DNA of 64,000 nucleotides from Nostoc sp. MS1 (GCF_019976755.1 NZ_AP023441.1:806001-870000); one strand, 5' to 3'. Shown: positions 14,996 to 24,905, counted from the stretch's first letter. Numbers and translations: made by a program. Notes: generated by a model not told the origin, from the letters alone.

Positions 14996-16918
14996 ATGAC
15001 CATGCACAATTCAATAGAATTTCAAGACGCTTTTGATGTCATTGTCGTCGGTGCAGGTCACTCCGGTTGCGAAGCAGCACTTGCTACTGCCCGTCTCGGT
15101 TGTCGTACCCTGTTACTGACACTCAACTTGGATAAAATTGCTTGGCAACCCTGTAACCCGGCTGTGGGTGGGCCTGCCAAATCCCAGTTGACCCATGAGG
15201 TGGATGCTTTGGGTGGGGAAATCGGCAAGATGGCAGACCGTACATACCTGCAAAAGCGTATCCTCAACTCTTCACGGGGGCCAGCTGTGTGGGCATTACG
15301 CGCCCAAACTGACAAGCGGGAATATGCGGCTGTGATGAAAAATATTGTCGAGAACCAAGAGAATTTGAGCATCCGGGAAGCGATGGTGACGGACTTGGTG
15401 CTGGGTAAAAATGATGAAGTTATTGGTGTTGAAACTTATTTTGGCGTAGCTTTTGAGTGTAAAGCCGTAATTTTGACTACGGGTACATTCTTGGGTGGAA
15501 AAATTTGGGTGGGTAATAAATCCATGCCAGCCGGACGCGCCGGGGAATTTGCGGCTGAGGGATTAACCGAAACTCTTAACCGTTTGGGATTTGAAACCGG
15601 GAGGTTAAAGACTGGGACACCCGCACGGGTAGACAAGCGGTCTGTTGATTACAGCAAAATGCAACTCCAACCAGGTGATGCAGAGGTGCGTTGGTTTAGC
15701 TTCGACCCAGAGGTTTGGGTGGAACGGGAACAAATACCTTGTTATATGACCCGTACCACAGCCGAAACCCATCGCTTAATTCGGGAAAACTTGCACCTAT
15801 CGCCTGTGTATGGTGGTTGGGTAGATGCTAAAGGCCCCCGTTACTGTCCAAGTATTGAAGATAAGATTGTCCGCTTTGTTGATAAAGATAGCCATCAAAT
15901 CTTTATTGAACCAGAAGGGCGAGATATTCCCGAATTATATATCCAAGGGTTTTCCACAGGGTTGCCGGAAAATTTGCAACTACAGATGTTACGTAGTCTC
16001 CCTGGTATGGAAAAATGCGTAATGTTACGGCCTGCTTATGCGGTGGAATATGATTACTTGCCTGCAACTCAGTGTTATCCCACACTGATGACGAAGAAGA
16101 TTGCAGGCCTGTTTTGTGCTGGGCAGGTCAACGGAACTACAGGTTATGAAGAAGCTGCTGCCCAAGGAATTGTGGCAGGTATTAATGCAGCACGATATGT
16201 ACGGAATCAGGAAATGATTGTGTTTGCCCGTGAGCAAAGTTACTTGGGTACTTTGGTGGATGACCTGTGTACAAAGGATTTACGCGAACCTTACCGGATG
16301 CTGACTAGCCGTTCCGAGTATCGCCTGCTGCTGCGTTCTGATAATGCTGACCAGCGCCTAACACCTTTAGGTCGAGAAATTGGCTTGGTAGACGATCGCC
16401 GTTGGGAACTATTTACTCGCAAACAAGCCCAAATCACCGCCGAGAAAGAACGGCTGTATGCTACTAGGGTGAAGGAAAATGATGAAGTAGGTAAAGCGAT
16501 CGCCTCTGATACCCAACAAGCAATCAAAGGTTCGATTACCTTGGCTGACTTGTTGCGTCGTCCTGGCTTCCATTATGTAGACCTTGATAAATACGGGCTA
16601 GGAAACCCCACCCTCACCCAAGCTGAACGAGAAGGCGCTGAAATCGATATCAAATATTCCGGCTATCTCGCCAGACAACAAAGCCAAATCGAACAGATTG
16701 CCCGTCAAGCGCAACGCCCGTTACCAGGGGATTTGGACTACACAAAAATTGACACTCTTTCTAAAGAAGCAAGGGAAAAACTCAGCAAGGTTAAGCCTTT
16801 GACCATTGGTCAAGCTGCCCGGATTGGTGGGGTGAATCCAGCTGATATTAACGCTTTGTTAATTTATTTAGAATTGCGTCAAACTAAGAACCAGTCAGGA
16901 TTAGCAGCTTTAACTTAA
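14996..16918 (+). CDS. mnmG: tRNA uridine-5-carboxymethylaminomethyl modification enzyme MnmG (GidA)
   Basis: With MnmE (not in the window) this FAD protein makes the cmnm5/nm5 group on the wobble uridine of tRNAs. The N-terminal dinucleotide fold is DVIVVGAGHSGCEAALATAR, followed by the family-specific CNPAVGGPAKSQLTHEVDAL, HRLIRENLHLSPVY and GLFCAGQVNGTTGYEEAAAQ. The C-terminal helical domain has EREGAEIDIKYSGYLARQQ and the end IGQAARIGGVNPADINALLI. Its length (640) is normal. A second ATG at 15002 is possible; no Shine-Dalgarno is visible. It stands alone in this strand context. Confidence 0.95.
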   Translation: MTMHNSIEFQDAFDVIVVGAGHSGCEAALATARLGCRTLLLTLNLDKIAWQPCNPAVGGPAKSQLTHEVDALGGEIGKMADRTYLQKRILNSSRGPAVWALRAQTDKREYAAVMKNIVENQENLSIREAMVTDLVLGKNDEVIGVETYFGVAFECKAVILTTGTFLGGKIWVGNKSMPAGRAGEFAAEGLTETLNRLGFETGRLKTGTPARVDKRSVDYSKMQLQPGDAEVRWFSFDPEVWVEREQIPCYMTRTTAETHRLIRENLHLSPVYGGWVDAKGPRYCPSIEDKIVRFVDKDSHQIFIEPEGRDIPELYIQGFSTGLPENLQLQMLRSLPGMEKCVMLRPAYAVEYDYLPATQCYPTLMTKKIAGLFCAGQVNGTTGYEEAAAQGIVAGINAARYVRNQEMIVFAREQSYLGTLVDDLCTKDLREPYRMLTSRSEYRLLLRSDNADQRLTPLGREIGLVDDRRWELFTRKQAQITAEKERLYATRVKENDEVGKAIASDTQQAIKGSITLADLLRRPGFHYVDLDKYGLGNPTLTQAEREGAEIDIKYSGYLARQQSQIEQIARQAQRPLPGDLDYTKIDTLSKEAREKLSKVKPLTIGQAARIGGVNPADINALLIYLELRQTKNQSGLAALT

Positions 16919-17187
16919 CTTCATCTTCATTAAGGGTGAGTATAGTAGAAGGGGGGATGGGTATGATAGATGACAAGCGATTAAAACTGGCATCATCAAC
17001 TGATCCCCGTTTTACGTTGGATTTAATACACTGAGGGCTTTTGCATCAGCATGAGAAATCAACGATTGGAAGGGTACAAATCAGTGAACTGTGAAAGTAA
17101 CCTGACAACTGACAACTGTCACACCCCTTCCAAAGCAAAAATTCTCATCGCTTAAGTCCTAACTCATTTAAAAAATCCTAATTTCCA

Positions 17188-17225
17188 GGTAGTAGGGGCA
17201 ACGTTGCCCCATCCTGGCTACTACC
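17188..17225 (+). promoter_or_regulatory. Nested palindrome just upstream of start codon
   Basis: GGTAGTAG (17188-17195) pairs with CTACTACC (17218-17225), enclosing a perfect 16-nt palindrome GGGGCAACGTTGCCCC (17195-17210). It ends 7 bases before the ATG at 17233, where a ribosome site is expected but none is seen. The rest of the 16919-17232 space holds a short heptamer repeat (GACAACT, about 17104-17118) and no ORF worth calling. Confidence 0.5.
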
Positions 17226-17232
17226 ACCCAAA

Positions 17233-18615
17233 ATGCTTATGTTACAAAAAGTTAGTAACCATCTGATTATTCCAGACGCTTCAGAAGACTTAATTGTCAA
17301 TGAGCCTTGGTCAATAGAATTTTACGCTGATGGCTTGATGGATGAGCTTTTTGCTGATATTGATGAGATTCTGGATGTAAACTTGCCTCACCTCACTAAC
17401 ACCAGAGGTAGACAAATACGCCAAGCATCTTCAGTCAGCAGGACGAAAGAAACTGCCGCCAGCGATTGGTTCCTTAGTTCCAGCAACCCGTCCCATCAAC
17501 AAACTTTAGAATATGAAAATTTGCGTACAGTGGATGTACCGCAGATTGTTTTGCCAACTACCCTCAACCGGATGCAGACAGTATCCCCCGTCCTGAGTAA
17601 AGGGGGTAAGGTTGTAGTTGATAGTCAAACTGCCAAACCACTAGCAAAAATCCGTCAGTCATCTCAATTTGGTTTGAGCAAACTTTTGATTGTCGGGACA
17701 ACGATTGGTGTAGCGATCGCAGGTGTACTATACATAGTGCAATCTGGACTTTTATTGCGCCTCACCTCCAGACTCACCCAACCAGATGTTTATGTTTCCT
17801 CATCACAATTAGCTCCACAAGTAGATGTAGAGGGCGACTTAGCTCAGTATATGCTGGGAGCGTTGGCAGTTATAGACAAATCCGATGTGGGGAATCAACA
17901 ACCAGCGCGTGCAGAAATGGGCAACAGGATAGCTTATAACCCTACAGCCTTGGCTTTAAATAACACTCAGCCACCTGTTGGTAATCTCCCAACACCCCTT
18001 ACCGCTAACAATACACTCCCAGCACCCAGCCGCCCCAACGTTGTTGAGCGGATTTATATCCCCGTGTATCAAGCGCCCTTACCAATGCGCTATGCTCCAC
18101 CACCAATTCCCGGTACTCCTTTATCACCTATTGCAAATAATTTGGGAACAACCCAACCTAATGTAGTGAAAAATACTTTAAATCAAGTACAACCAACAAG
18201 TAAGCCTGCAAGCGTCAATATGTTAGCTTCGGCTGTGCGTTCAGAACTGAAACCTGTACCTGTACGCAATGCTCCAATCAATGTGCAAACATCACCTAAA
18301 TTACTACCTACATTGCCCGTTGTGCCATTTGGTGCAAGCTTACCAACACAGCCTAATACTGGTGGAGACGCTGTACCCGTAGCCGCGCTGACAGTGAACG
18401 CTCCTACTCCAGCCCCCAGCCATACCTTAGAAGGTTTATTAGAGTTAGGCAATAAATCTGTCGCGTTGTTTCAAATTAATGGTGCTAGTCGTCGTGTCAG
18501 TATTGGTGAAACCATAGGTACTAGCGGTTGGACTTTAGTTGAGGTGAACAACGGCGAAGCTATTGTGCGGCGTAATGGTGAAGTGCGATCAATTTATGCA
18601 GGACAGAAATTGTAG
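17233..18615 (+). CDS. Membrane protein with Pro-rich periplasmic region and GspC/PilP-like tail
   Basis: 460 residues: a cytoplasmic acidic N-terminus (about 1-150), one membrane span (about 155-177, LLIVGTTIGVAIAGVLYIVQ), a long Pro/Asn/Thr-rich periplasmic stretch (225-390), and a small C-terminal domain (ELGNKSVALFQINGASRRVS, then IGTSGWTLVEVNNGEAIVRR, ending VRSIYAGQKL). The tail is like the homology region of type II secretion GspC and pilus PilP, where G.....G......V....V.L...G....I..GQ is typical. It may belong to an envelope or pilus assembly complex. ATG 17239 is an alternative start. No partners of such a system are next to it. Confidence 0.6.
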   Translation: MLMLQKVSNHLIIPDASEDLIVNEPWSIEFYADGLMDELFADIDEILDVNLPHLTNTRGRQIRQASSVSRTKETAASDWFLSSSNPSHQQTLEYENLRTVDVPQIVLPTTLNRMQTVSPVLSKGGKVVVDSQTAKPLAKIRQSSQFGLSKLLIVGTTIGVAIAGVLYIVQSGLLLRLTSRLTQPDVYVSSSQLAPQVDVEGDLAQYMLGALAVIDKSDVGNQQPARAEMGNRIAYNPTALALNNTQPPVGNLPTPLTANNTLPAPSRPNVVERIYIPVYQAPLPMRYAPPPIPGTPLSPIANNLGTTQPNVVKNTLNQVQPTSKPASVNMLASAVRSELKPVPVRNAPINVQTSPKLLPTLPVVPFGASLPTQPNTGGDAVPVAALTVNAPTPAPSHTLEGLLELGNKSVALFQINGASRRVSIGETIGTSGWTLVEVNNGEAIVRRNGEVRSIYAGQKL

Positions 18616-18844
18616 GAGGCAGTAGGAGGAGTTTTCAACAGGGTGAACCATATATATTTACTTGTTTGATTTTGTTTAAGTCCCGATATTAGCCTAAATT
18701 GATGTGAGTTTTGCAGTTAGTAGGGGAAAACTAAACTTAGCTAGGTGTCAATAGTACTTAAGGAAGAGATTTCGAGTTGTTGCTGACTTTTCTTTTACCA
18801 AATGCTATTGATTAGCTTCTATGTAAGTTTTCAGGAACTCCACT

Positions 18845-19381
18845 ATGATTCAAACATCTTCGCTCGACCATCAAGTACAATCTTTAGAATTGCCAATTGA
18901 GCGCGATCAATTTCTCCGCACTATCATTCGAGAATTGGCTGGAACTTTACAAGATGTTGTTGGTATTGAAGAAGCAGCAGGATTTTTGAATGTAGTCGGC
19001 TATCGGACAGGACAGCATGTTAATCAGATATATCATAACGGGTTGCAACTATCTAATCTTTCGCGTGAGCAGGTAACGGCTGTCCTTGTAGATTGGAAAC
19101 GCCGGATTCAAGGTGACTTTTACGTAATTGAAGAAAGTGATGAGAAGATAGTTTTAGGCAATCGCAAATGCCCCTTTGCCGAACAGGTACAAGGGCGCGA
19201 AGCTATGTGTGTCATGACATCTAATATTTTCGGTGCGATCGCAGCTGATAATCTCGGCTATGCCAGAGTTGAGTTACAAGACACAATCGCTAGAGGCGCA
19301 AAGGAATGCACAGTCGTTATTCATCTTCAACCTAACGAATCATTAGATGGGTTTGCAGGACAAGAATACTTCAAAGCATAA
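18845..19381 (+). CDS. MetOD1 (methanogen output domain 1) sensor-like protein
   Basis: A single-domain, soluble protein of 178 residues. The C-terminal half contains NRKCPFAEQVQGREAMCVMT, NIFGAIAADNLGYARVEL and ARGAKECTVVIHL. This Cys-rich pattern recalls the MetOD1 family, related to V4R ligand-binding domains. Cys residues in KCPF, EAMC and KEC could bind a metal or sense redox; that is inference. A ribosome site AGGAA lies 9 bases before the ATG. Only 23 bases separate it from the PAS histidine kinase gene that follows, so it probably supplies the input signal to that kinase. Confidence 0.75.
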   Translation: MIQTSSLDHQVQSLELPIERDQFLRTIIRELAGTLQDVVGIEEAAGFLNVVGYRTGQHVNQIYHNGLQLSNLSREQVTAVLVDWKRRIQGDFYVIEESDEKIVLGNRKCPFAEQVQGREAMCVMTSNIFGAIAADNLGYARVELQDTIARGAKECTVVIHLQPNESLDGFAGQEYFKA

Positions 19382-19404
19382 TAGCGCTGCCGTACTTCAA
19401 ACTC

Positions 19405-20745
19405 ATGACACCCGATCAATTTTTAACCTTTGCTCAGGTTTTGCCAGAACCTCTGCTGCTTGTAACTAGTGCAGGGGAAATTCTTGCAGTCAATCAAGCT
19501 GCTACTAAACTGTTTAGCAAAACCAGTAAAGCACTGATTGGTCAGCATTTGAGTGAATTTGTCACTGAATGTCCAAATAAGGTGAACGAATATCTTCGAG
19601 TTTGCGCCCAAAGTCGGCAAATGATTTGGGGCGCTTTTACAATTCACCAAGCTGTGGGAGAAGGAATTGCTTGTCGTACTCAAGGCGCAGTAGTCCAACC
19701 GCGATCGCCAGACAGTCCAGCTATTAATTTACTACGGTTAGAAAAGCGCAAAAGTAATGAATTTGTTGTGCTGAACCAAAAAATTCATGCTTTGAGTCAG
19801 GAGATTCAACAGCGTCAGCGCATTCAGCTAGAACTGGCGCAATCAAATGAAACCTTAAAACACACTCTAATTAAATTACAAAACGCTCTTGAAGCTGTCC
19901 AAAAAGAAAAGATGTCTGGTTTAGGACAGTTAGTTGCAGGAATTGCCCATGAAATTAATAATCCAATTAGCTTTATTCATGGGAATCTAACATACGCCAG
20001 TGAATACTATGATGATTTACTAAACTTAATTCACCTTTACCAGCAAGAATATCCCCATTCCAGCAAAGTTATTCAAGAGGCGATTGAAGCAATGGAACTT
20101 GATTTTCTTCAACAAGATATCAAAAATTTACTCTGTTCCATGAAAATGGGTTCCCAACGTATTGCTGAGATTGTAAAATCCTTGCGAAACTTTTCTCGTT
20201 TAGACGAAGCAACTTTCAAACTAGTTGATATTCATGAGGGTTTAGAGGCGACATTGATGATTTTACAAAGCCGTCTCAACCCCTGCACTCAGTATTCTCA
20301 TATTGAAGTGATCAAAGAATATGGTGAATTGCCTTTAGTGTTTTGTTCTCCTGGGCAAATCAATCAAGTATTTATGAATATTTTGAATAATGCGATTGAT
20401 GCTTTAGAAGAAGCTGAACAATTGCGATCGCAGCATAGCCCATTGTCAGAATTAACACGAAATTATTCTAGTCGGATCTGGATTCGCACAGAAAAACTCA
20501 GCGATCGCAACATTGTCATTCGCATCAAGGATAATGGTAATGGTATTCCCGCCGAGATTCATCATCAAATATTTAACCCCTTCTTTACTACTAAGCCCGT
20601 TGGTAAAGGAACAGGGTTAGGATTATCAATTAGTTACCAAATCATCGAAAGCCATAATGGGCGAATCAATATGATGTCCAATCCAACTTGGGGAACGGAA
20701 TTTAGTATTGAGTTGCCTATTATTGAGGAATCCGAACCTATGTAA
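19405..20745 (+). CDS. PAS domain sensor histidine kinase
   Basis: 446-residue cytoplasmic kinase without TM segments. An N-terminal PAS domain (about 8-75, PLLLVTSAGEILAVNQAATK) is followed by a coiled coil (120-170). The HisKA phosphoacceptor region has the H-box LVAGIAHEINNPISFIHGNL. The HATPase domain shows N-box FMNILNNAIDAL, G1 IKDNGNGIP and G2 KGTGLGLSIS. It lies 23 bases after the MetOD1 gene and likely forms an operon with it. No response regulator is adjacent, so the partner is elsewhere. Confidence 0.85.
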   Translation: MTPDQFLTFAQVLPEPLLLVTSAGEILAVNQAATKLFSKTSKALIGQHLSEFVTECPNKVNEYLRVCAQSRQMIWGAFTIHQAVGEGIACRTQGAVVQPRSPDSPAINLLRLEKRKSNEFVVLNQKIHALSQEIQQRQRIQLELAQSNETLKHTLIKLQNALEAVQKEKMSGLGQLVAGIAHEINNPISFIHGNLTYASEYYDDLLNLIHLYQQEYPHSSKVIQEAIEAMELDFLQQDIKNLLCSMKMGSQRIAEIVKSLRNFSRLDEATFKLVDIHEGLEATLMILQSRLNPCTQYSHIEVIKEYGELPLVFCSPGQINQVFMNILNNAIDALEEAEQLRSQHSPLSELTRNYSSRIWIRTEKLSDRNIVIRIKDNGNGIPAEIHHQIFNPFFTTKPVGKGTGLGLSISYQIIESHNGRINMMSNPTWGTEFSIELPIIEESEPM

Positions 20746-20808
20746 ATTTACGTAACTATTACAAATTACCAATTACCAATCCCTTGGAAATAGAAGTGAT
20801 ATATCAAC

Positions 20809-22638
20809 CTACCCATCTAATATTGGCAAAGTAAACCAGAATGTTGCTCCTTTGTCTAAATCACTTTTGACACCAATTTCGCCACCGTGAGCAGTAATAA
20901 TTTGTTTACATAGATATAAACCCAAGCCTAAACTTAATGAATTACGATTACTTCCACCACGATAGTAAAGGTCAAATAAGCGATCGCTCTGTTGTTGACT
21001 AATGCCGATACCATTATCCTTGACGGTACAGTAAATCATTTCGCCTTGGGGGATGGCATTAATAGTTATCTCTAAACCAGGGGGATTGTGTTTGATCGCA
21101 TTGACAATGAAGTTAGAAAATACACGCCATACTTGCGTAGGATCGGCATTTACTAATGGTATATCTGCGGTGATTAAATTTATGAGCGTGGTTTGATTAT
21201 TTACTAGCATTGGCTCTAAATCTGCGATCGCCCCTTCTACCACTTCCCGTAATTGTACAGGCTGACATTGCAAACTCAAACCTTGTATCTCGCCAATATG
21301 GGCTTCTAGTAAAGAGTTAATCAGATTTAACTGGCGATCGCTACTTTGCAGCATCCTCTCTAAAATAGAGCGAGGTACAGCAATTGAGGACTGAGAATTA
21401 GTAACAATATCTGTCTTCTCCTCATCTTCCTCATTCAACAAATTCCTCAACACCATCACAGTCCCCAACACCGGGTTACGTAAATCATGGGAAACGGCAT
21501 GGAAAAATACTCTCAGGGCTTCTTGGGCTTGTTTGCGTTGAGTAATATCTTCAACTAAACCTTCGTAGTAAAGTAATTTCCCTTGTTCATCACAGACAGC
21601 ATAGGCTTTCTCGGAAATCCAAACAATGCTACCATCTTGCCGATAAATCTGCGACTCAAATTCCGGTACTAGTCCAGACTCTTCCATTAACCGGACAAAC
21701 TCGGCACGACGTTTCGGGTCAACATATAATTGATGTTCGATATCTGTAAAATTTGCCGTCACTTCATCAGGGGAATTATAACCATATATACGGGCTAAAG
21801 CTGGATTGGCTGTAATGTAACGTCCATCAGGGCTACTTTGGAAAATACCTTCAATTGCATTTTCAAAAATGCTACGGTATTTAGCTTCCGCTAACCTTAA
21901 CTTATCATTGGCTAATTCTAATTCTTTACGGGCATAAAACTCTGAACGTTGCAGGCGATCGTATAGATAAACACCAAGGTCACATATAATACAAAACCAA
22001 AAGATATAGAGAATAAAGGTGACATTGTATATTTCTGGATGTTCAGGTAGAGGAGTATTCAGCCTAAGAACCGTATTTACACCAAAATAGTAAGCTAAAA
22101 TTCCTAGCTGGCAGACTAAATGGAGACTCCAGCGCACAGGCATGAAGGTAGCTTGGCTCAAAAATAATAATGACCAGCCTGCGGTATCGGGTAGGGCAAA
22201 ACCTTTAAGAGTGGCGAATAATTGTGATGCCAAACTCAGCGACCAAGATGAGCCTAAAAATAGTACCCCTGGATGACGATGACCAAACCTGGTTTTACGC
22301 AGGGCAAAACAAACCAGTAAACTCAACAACATTGCTGCATTGATGATTAACCTTTGAGTTCTCATCACCTGGGGGAGTAAATGAAACTCTTGGAGAGGAA
22401 AGAACAAGTCGTAGATATCCCTAAGAGTAAACGACAATAGGCAGCCTAGCACTAGCCATAGCCACAGATGTAACCTCTGCCATAAAAAACGATGCCTAAT
22501 TACCTGCCACTCTTGTTGTTGAGAGTGTAGGTCAACAGCTTGAATTTCACCCGTACTAGGTGCAGAAATAGTTTCTCTCCACCGCCGTTGCAACTTTCTC
22601 AACAAGGTAGTCATTAGAGTTTTGCTAACCTCACCCAT
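20809..22638 (-). CDS. Membrane-bound PAS histidine kinase
   Basis: 609 residues. The N-terminal third has about six hydrophobic spans (from LHLWLWLVLGCLLSFTLRDI to NVTFILYIFWFCIICDLGVY), a membrane sensor region resembling MASE-type or adenylate-cyclase inputs. A linker coiled coil (ARKELELANDKLRLAEAKYR) leads to a PAS/PAC domain (SIFENAIEGIFQSSPDGRYI ... YEGLVEDITQRKQAQEAL). The H-box is VFFHAVSHDLRNPVLGTVMV. The ATPase domain has N-box FSNFIVNAIKHN, G1 VKDNGIGIS and G2 SLGLGLYLCKQI. It faces the PAS kinase at 19405 tail to tail, with no gene for a response regulator nearby. Confidence 0.85.
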   Translation of the reverse strand: MGEVSKTLMTTLLRKLQRRWRETISAPSTGEIQAVDLHSQQQEWQVIRHRFLWQRLHLWLWLVLGCLLSFTLRDIYDLFFPLQEFHLLPQVMRTQRLIINAAMLLSLLVCFALRKTRFGHRHPGVLFLGSSWSLSLASQLFATLKGFALPDTAGWSLLFLSQATFMPVRWSLHLVCQLGILAYYFGVNTVLRLNTPLPEHPEIYNVTFILYIFWFCIICDLGVYLYDRLQRSEFYARKELELANDKLRLAEAKYRSIFENAIEGIFQSSPDGRYITANPALARIYGYNSPDEVTANFTDIEHQLYVDPKRRAEFVRLMEESGLVPEFESQIYRQDGSIVWISEKAYAVCDEQGKLLYYEGLVEDITQRKQAQEALRVFFHAVSHDLRNPVLGTVMVLRNLLNEEDEEKTDIVTNSQSSIAVPRSILERMLQSSDRQLNLINSLLEAHIGEIQGLSLQCQPVQLREVVEGAIADLEPMLVNNQTTLINLITADIPLVNADPTQVWRVFSNFIVNAIKHNPPGLEITINAIPQGEMIYCTVKDNGIGISQQQSDRLFDLYYRGGSNRNSLSLGLGLYLCKQIITAHGGEIGVKSDLDKGATFWFTLPILDG

Positions 22639-22679
22639 AGCGTTGTAGGTTTTTCCTGCTTCCAGACAGTAATAATACC

Positions 22680-23261
22680 AATTGGTAATACGTAATGCGT
22701 AATGGGCTACGCCCTGCTACGCTAACGTAATTCGTAATTAACAAACTTCAGTAGGTGAAAATCAATAATTTTATTGAACTCAAGTAAGGAGCAGAAGTAT
22801 ATAAGGTTTCCTTCTGACACAGAGGCTTTAATCATCACTATTTAACCGGAATTGATATTATCCATAGGATGGTGTGTATTCAAAACAGCTACATCTATAC
22901 GTAGGTTATATTTTTAGAGTTTTCCAAGGTAAATGCGATGACCTCCGGTCGGTCGGAGACCATCGCACCAATTTTCATGCGTAAAACCATCAATATTTAA
23001 TACTAATTACGCCCATTTATCCATTCTGATATTTATTGTTTACAAAGTTGAGTCAAACAATAAATGAGTTGATATTTGCCGCCCATTTTATTGTCATGAA
23101 AAACTCAAAATCTAGATTTTAATTTTAATTAGACAAGCTTTTAATGACTAGGTTTTAGGAAAAATTTAAAAAATCATAAAAAATATTTTGTTGGTTTTTG
23201 TAAAACACAAAGCAATTTAATAGATTAACTCATAGTAATTATTGACTAGGAGGGCAAAATC
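22680..23261. repeat. Gene-free region with interspersed and hairpin repeats
   Basis: 22683-22740 has repeated GTAATnCGTAAT text with GGGCTACGCCCTGCTACGCT, a member of the interspersed family. 22934-22967 is a hairpin: TGCGATG pairs with CATCGCA, and inner CTCCG pairs with CGGAG. The rest, 22970-23240, is AT-rich and should hold the promoter for the micro-ORF and subtilase genes, but I see no clear -10/-35 pair. No other ORF is convincing. Confidence 0.55.
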
Positions 23262-23327
23262 ATGCGTGTAAATATTAATTGTCCAGAATTAACAATTAAA
23301 ACCACAAAAAACATTAACGTTAGTTGA
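23262..23327 (+). CDS. 21-codon micro-ORF with very strong ribosome site
   Basis: The peptide starts MRVNINCPELTIKTTKNINV and ends in Ser-stop. AGGAGGG (23248-23254) sits 7 bases before the ATG, the best ribosome site seen in this window. The TGA is part of TGAGGAG, the ribosome site of the subtilase gene that starts at 23341, so translation of the two is likely coupled. The peptide has one Cys and alternating Val/Asn/Ile residues and no signal sequence. It may be a leader peptide, a chaperone-like peptide, or a substrate or inhibitor of the protease. Function not established. Confidence 0.55.
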   Translation: MRVNINCPELTIKTTKNINVS

Positions 23328-23340
23328 GGAGCAAATACCT

Positions 23341-24789
23341 ATGCCCATAAATAAGAATAATCACAATCCACTTACAAATGACGGGCTAAATTCTCTTTCT
23401 TTCTCCTCATCTGATGCTTTTAGTACAGAAAATAATTATGTTTCCAACTTAGGAAGTCGTAGTAGTAGCTACACATCAAATGATGCTACTTCTAATGCTA
23501 CTAGTACCTATAATTCTAGTAACGGTTATGGCTTAATTAATGCAGCCACAGCCGTATCTGAAGCAGCTGGTCAAAGTCCATACAGTGATGTTCCTGCCCT
23601 TGGTGGTAATAGTTGGGGATTAGATATGATTAAAGCCCCAGAAGTTTGGGCGCATGGTTATACAGGTCAGGGCGTAACTGTGGCTGTGATAGATACTGGC
23701 GTAGACTATAATCATCAAGATTTAAAAAACAATATATGGACGAATACTAAAGAAATTGCCGGAAATGGTATAGATGATGATGGCAATGGTTATGTAGACG
23801 ATACTAACGGTTGGAATTTTAACGACAACAATAATAATACCCTCGATAATAATGGGCATGGAACTCATGTTTCTGGAATTATTTCAGGGGCAAATGATGG
23901 AGTCGGTGTAACTGGTGTTGCTTACAATGCCAAGATTATGCCAGTCAAAGTTTTAGATGAATCTGGAGAGGGTTCTTATAATTCGATCGCTAATGGAATC
24001 CGCTACGCCGCAGATAATGGAGCTAGAGTAATTAATCTGAGTTTAGGTGGTGATTACTCTAATCAGAATCTCCAATCTGCTCTTGAATATGCCGATAGTA
24101 AAGGGGCAATTGTTGTCATGGCATCTGGTAATGATGGTAAATCACAACCAGGTTATCCTGCCCGCTATGCAGATAAATTAGGTATTGCCGTTGGCGCTGT
24201 AAATAGCGAAGGTGACTTAACCGATTTCTCTAATCGTTCTGGTAGCAATGAACTGTCTTATGTTACAGCCCCTGGACAGAACATTTATTCGTCTATACCA
24301 AATAATGAGTATGCCAATTATAGTGGTACATCTATGGCTACTCCCTACGTTTCCGGTGTAGTAGCTCTGATGTTGAGTGCTAATCCTAATTTGACTGTAG
24401 CCCAAGTGCGTGAAATTATTACCAGCACAGCAGGTAACACTGAAACCAACGCCACACCAACCACACCTACAACCAGCCCTGGCTTTGGTTTTAATCCTAG
24501 TGATTTCTTAGGACTTATTGGCTCTCCAAGCAATAATAAACCCACACCTACACCAAATACACCTACAAGCAGTCCTGGTAGTGGCTTTAATTTTGTCTCT
24601 ATCATTGGTGGCTTATTGACAGGTTCACCGTCAAATAACACATCAACTAACACTTCTAGCTATAGCCAGAAATCTTTCTCACAAAGCAATGCTTACACTA
24701 CAGATTCCCCAATTCTCTCTACATCATCAAATAGTTACGTAAGCACCGACGAGCTTGACAGTCTAGTTAAAAAATTGGTTATTAGTTAA
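23341..24789 (+). CDS. Subtilisin-like (S8) serine protease, calcium-binding
   Basis: 482 residues. The catalytic triad is seen: Asp in VTVAVIDTGVDYNHQD (about 117), His in NNGHGTHVSGI (about 175), Ser in YSGTSMATPYVSG (about 330). An acidic loop (NGIDDDGNGYVDDTNGWNFN) is a likely calcium site, as in cyanobacterial calcium-dependent proteases. The first 85 residues are Ser/Asn-rich, with no Sec signal peptide. A C-terminal Thr/Pro/Ser region carries two copies of a TPTxPTxSPGxGFN unit, ending ELDSLVKKLVIS. Export without an N-terminal signal, perhaps type I, or cytoplasmic action are both possible. It lies 13 bases downstream of the micro-ORF. Confidence 0.85.
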   Translation: MPINKNNHNPLTNDGLNSLSFSSSDAFSTENNYVSNLGSRSSSYTSNDATSNATSTYNSSNGYGLINAATAVSEAAGQSPYSDVPALGGNSWGLDMIKAPEVWAHGYTGQGVTVAVIDTGVDYNHQDLKNNIWTNTKEIAGNGIDDDGNGYVDDTNGWNFNDNNNNTLDNNGHGTHVSGIISGANDGVGVTGVAYNAKIMPVKVLDESGEGSYNSIANGIRYAADNGARVINLSLGGDYSNQNLQSALEYADSKGAIVVMASGNDGKSQPGYPARYADKLGIAVGAVNSEGDLTDFSNRSGSNELSYVTAPGQNIYSSIPNNEYANYSGTSMATPYVSGVVALMLSANPNLTVAQVREIITSTAGNTETNATPTTPTTSPGFGFNPSDFLGLIGSPSNNKPTPTPNTPTSSPGSGFNFVSIIGGLLTGSPSNNTSTNTSSYSQKSFSQSNAYTTDSPILSTSSNSYVSTDELDSLVKKLVIS

Positions 24790-24905
24790 TTAGTCCATAG
24801 TCCATAGGCAGGAGTTAATGATCATTTCCCTTCCTTCCTTGTCTTCCTTGTCCCCCTCACTCAGCACGCGCTAAACGCGCCGCTTTCGCTAATAGCACTC
24901 ATTAC
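24790..24905. repeat. Spacer repeats between subtilase and kinase genes
   Basis: AGTCCATAGTCCATAG heptamers (24793-24808), pyrimidine-rich CTTCCTTG repeats, and a GC-rich hairpin segment with ACGCGC and GCGCCGC (24867-24885) fill the space between convergent genes. The element may stop transcription from both sides, but lacks a clear U-tract. Confidence 0.5.
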
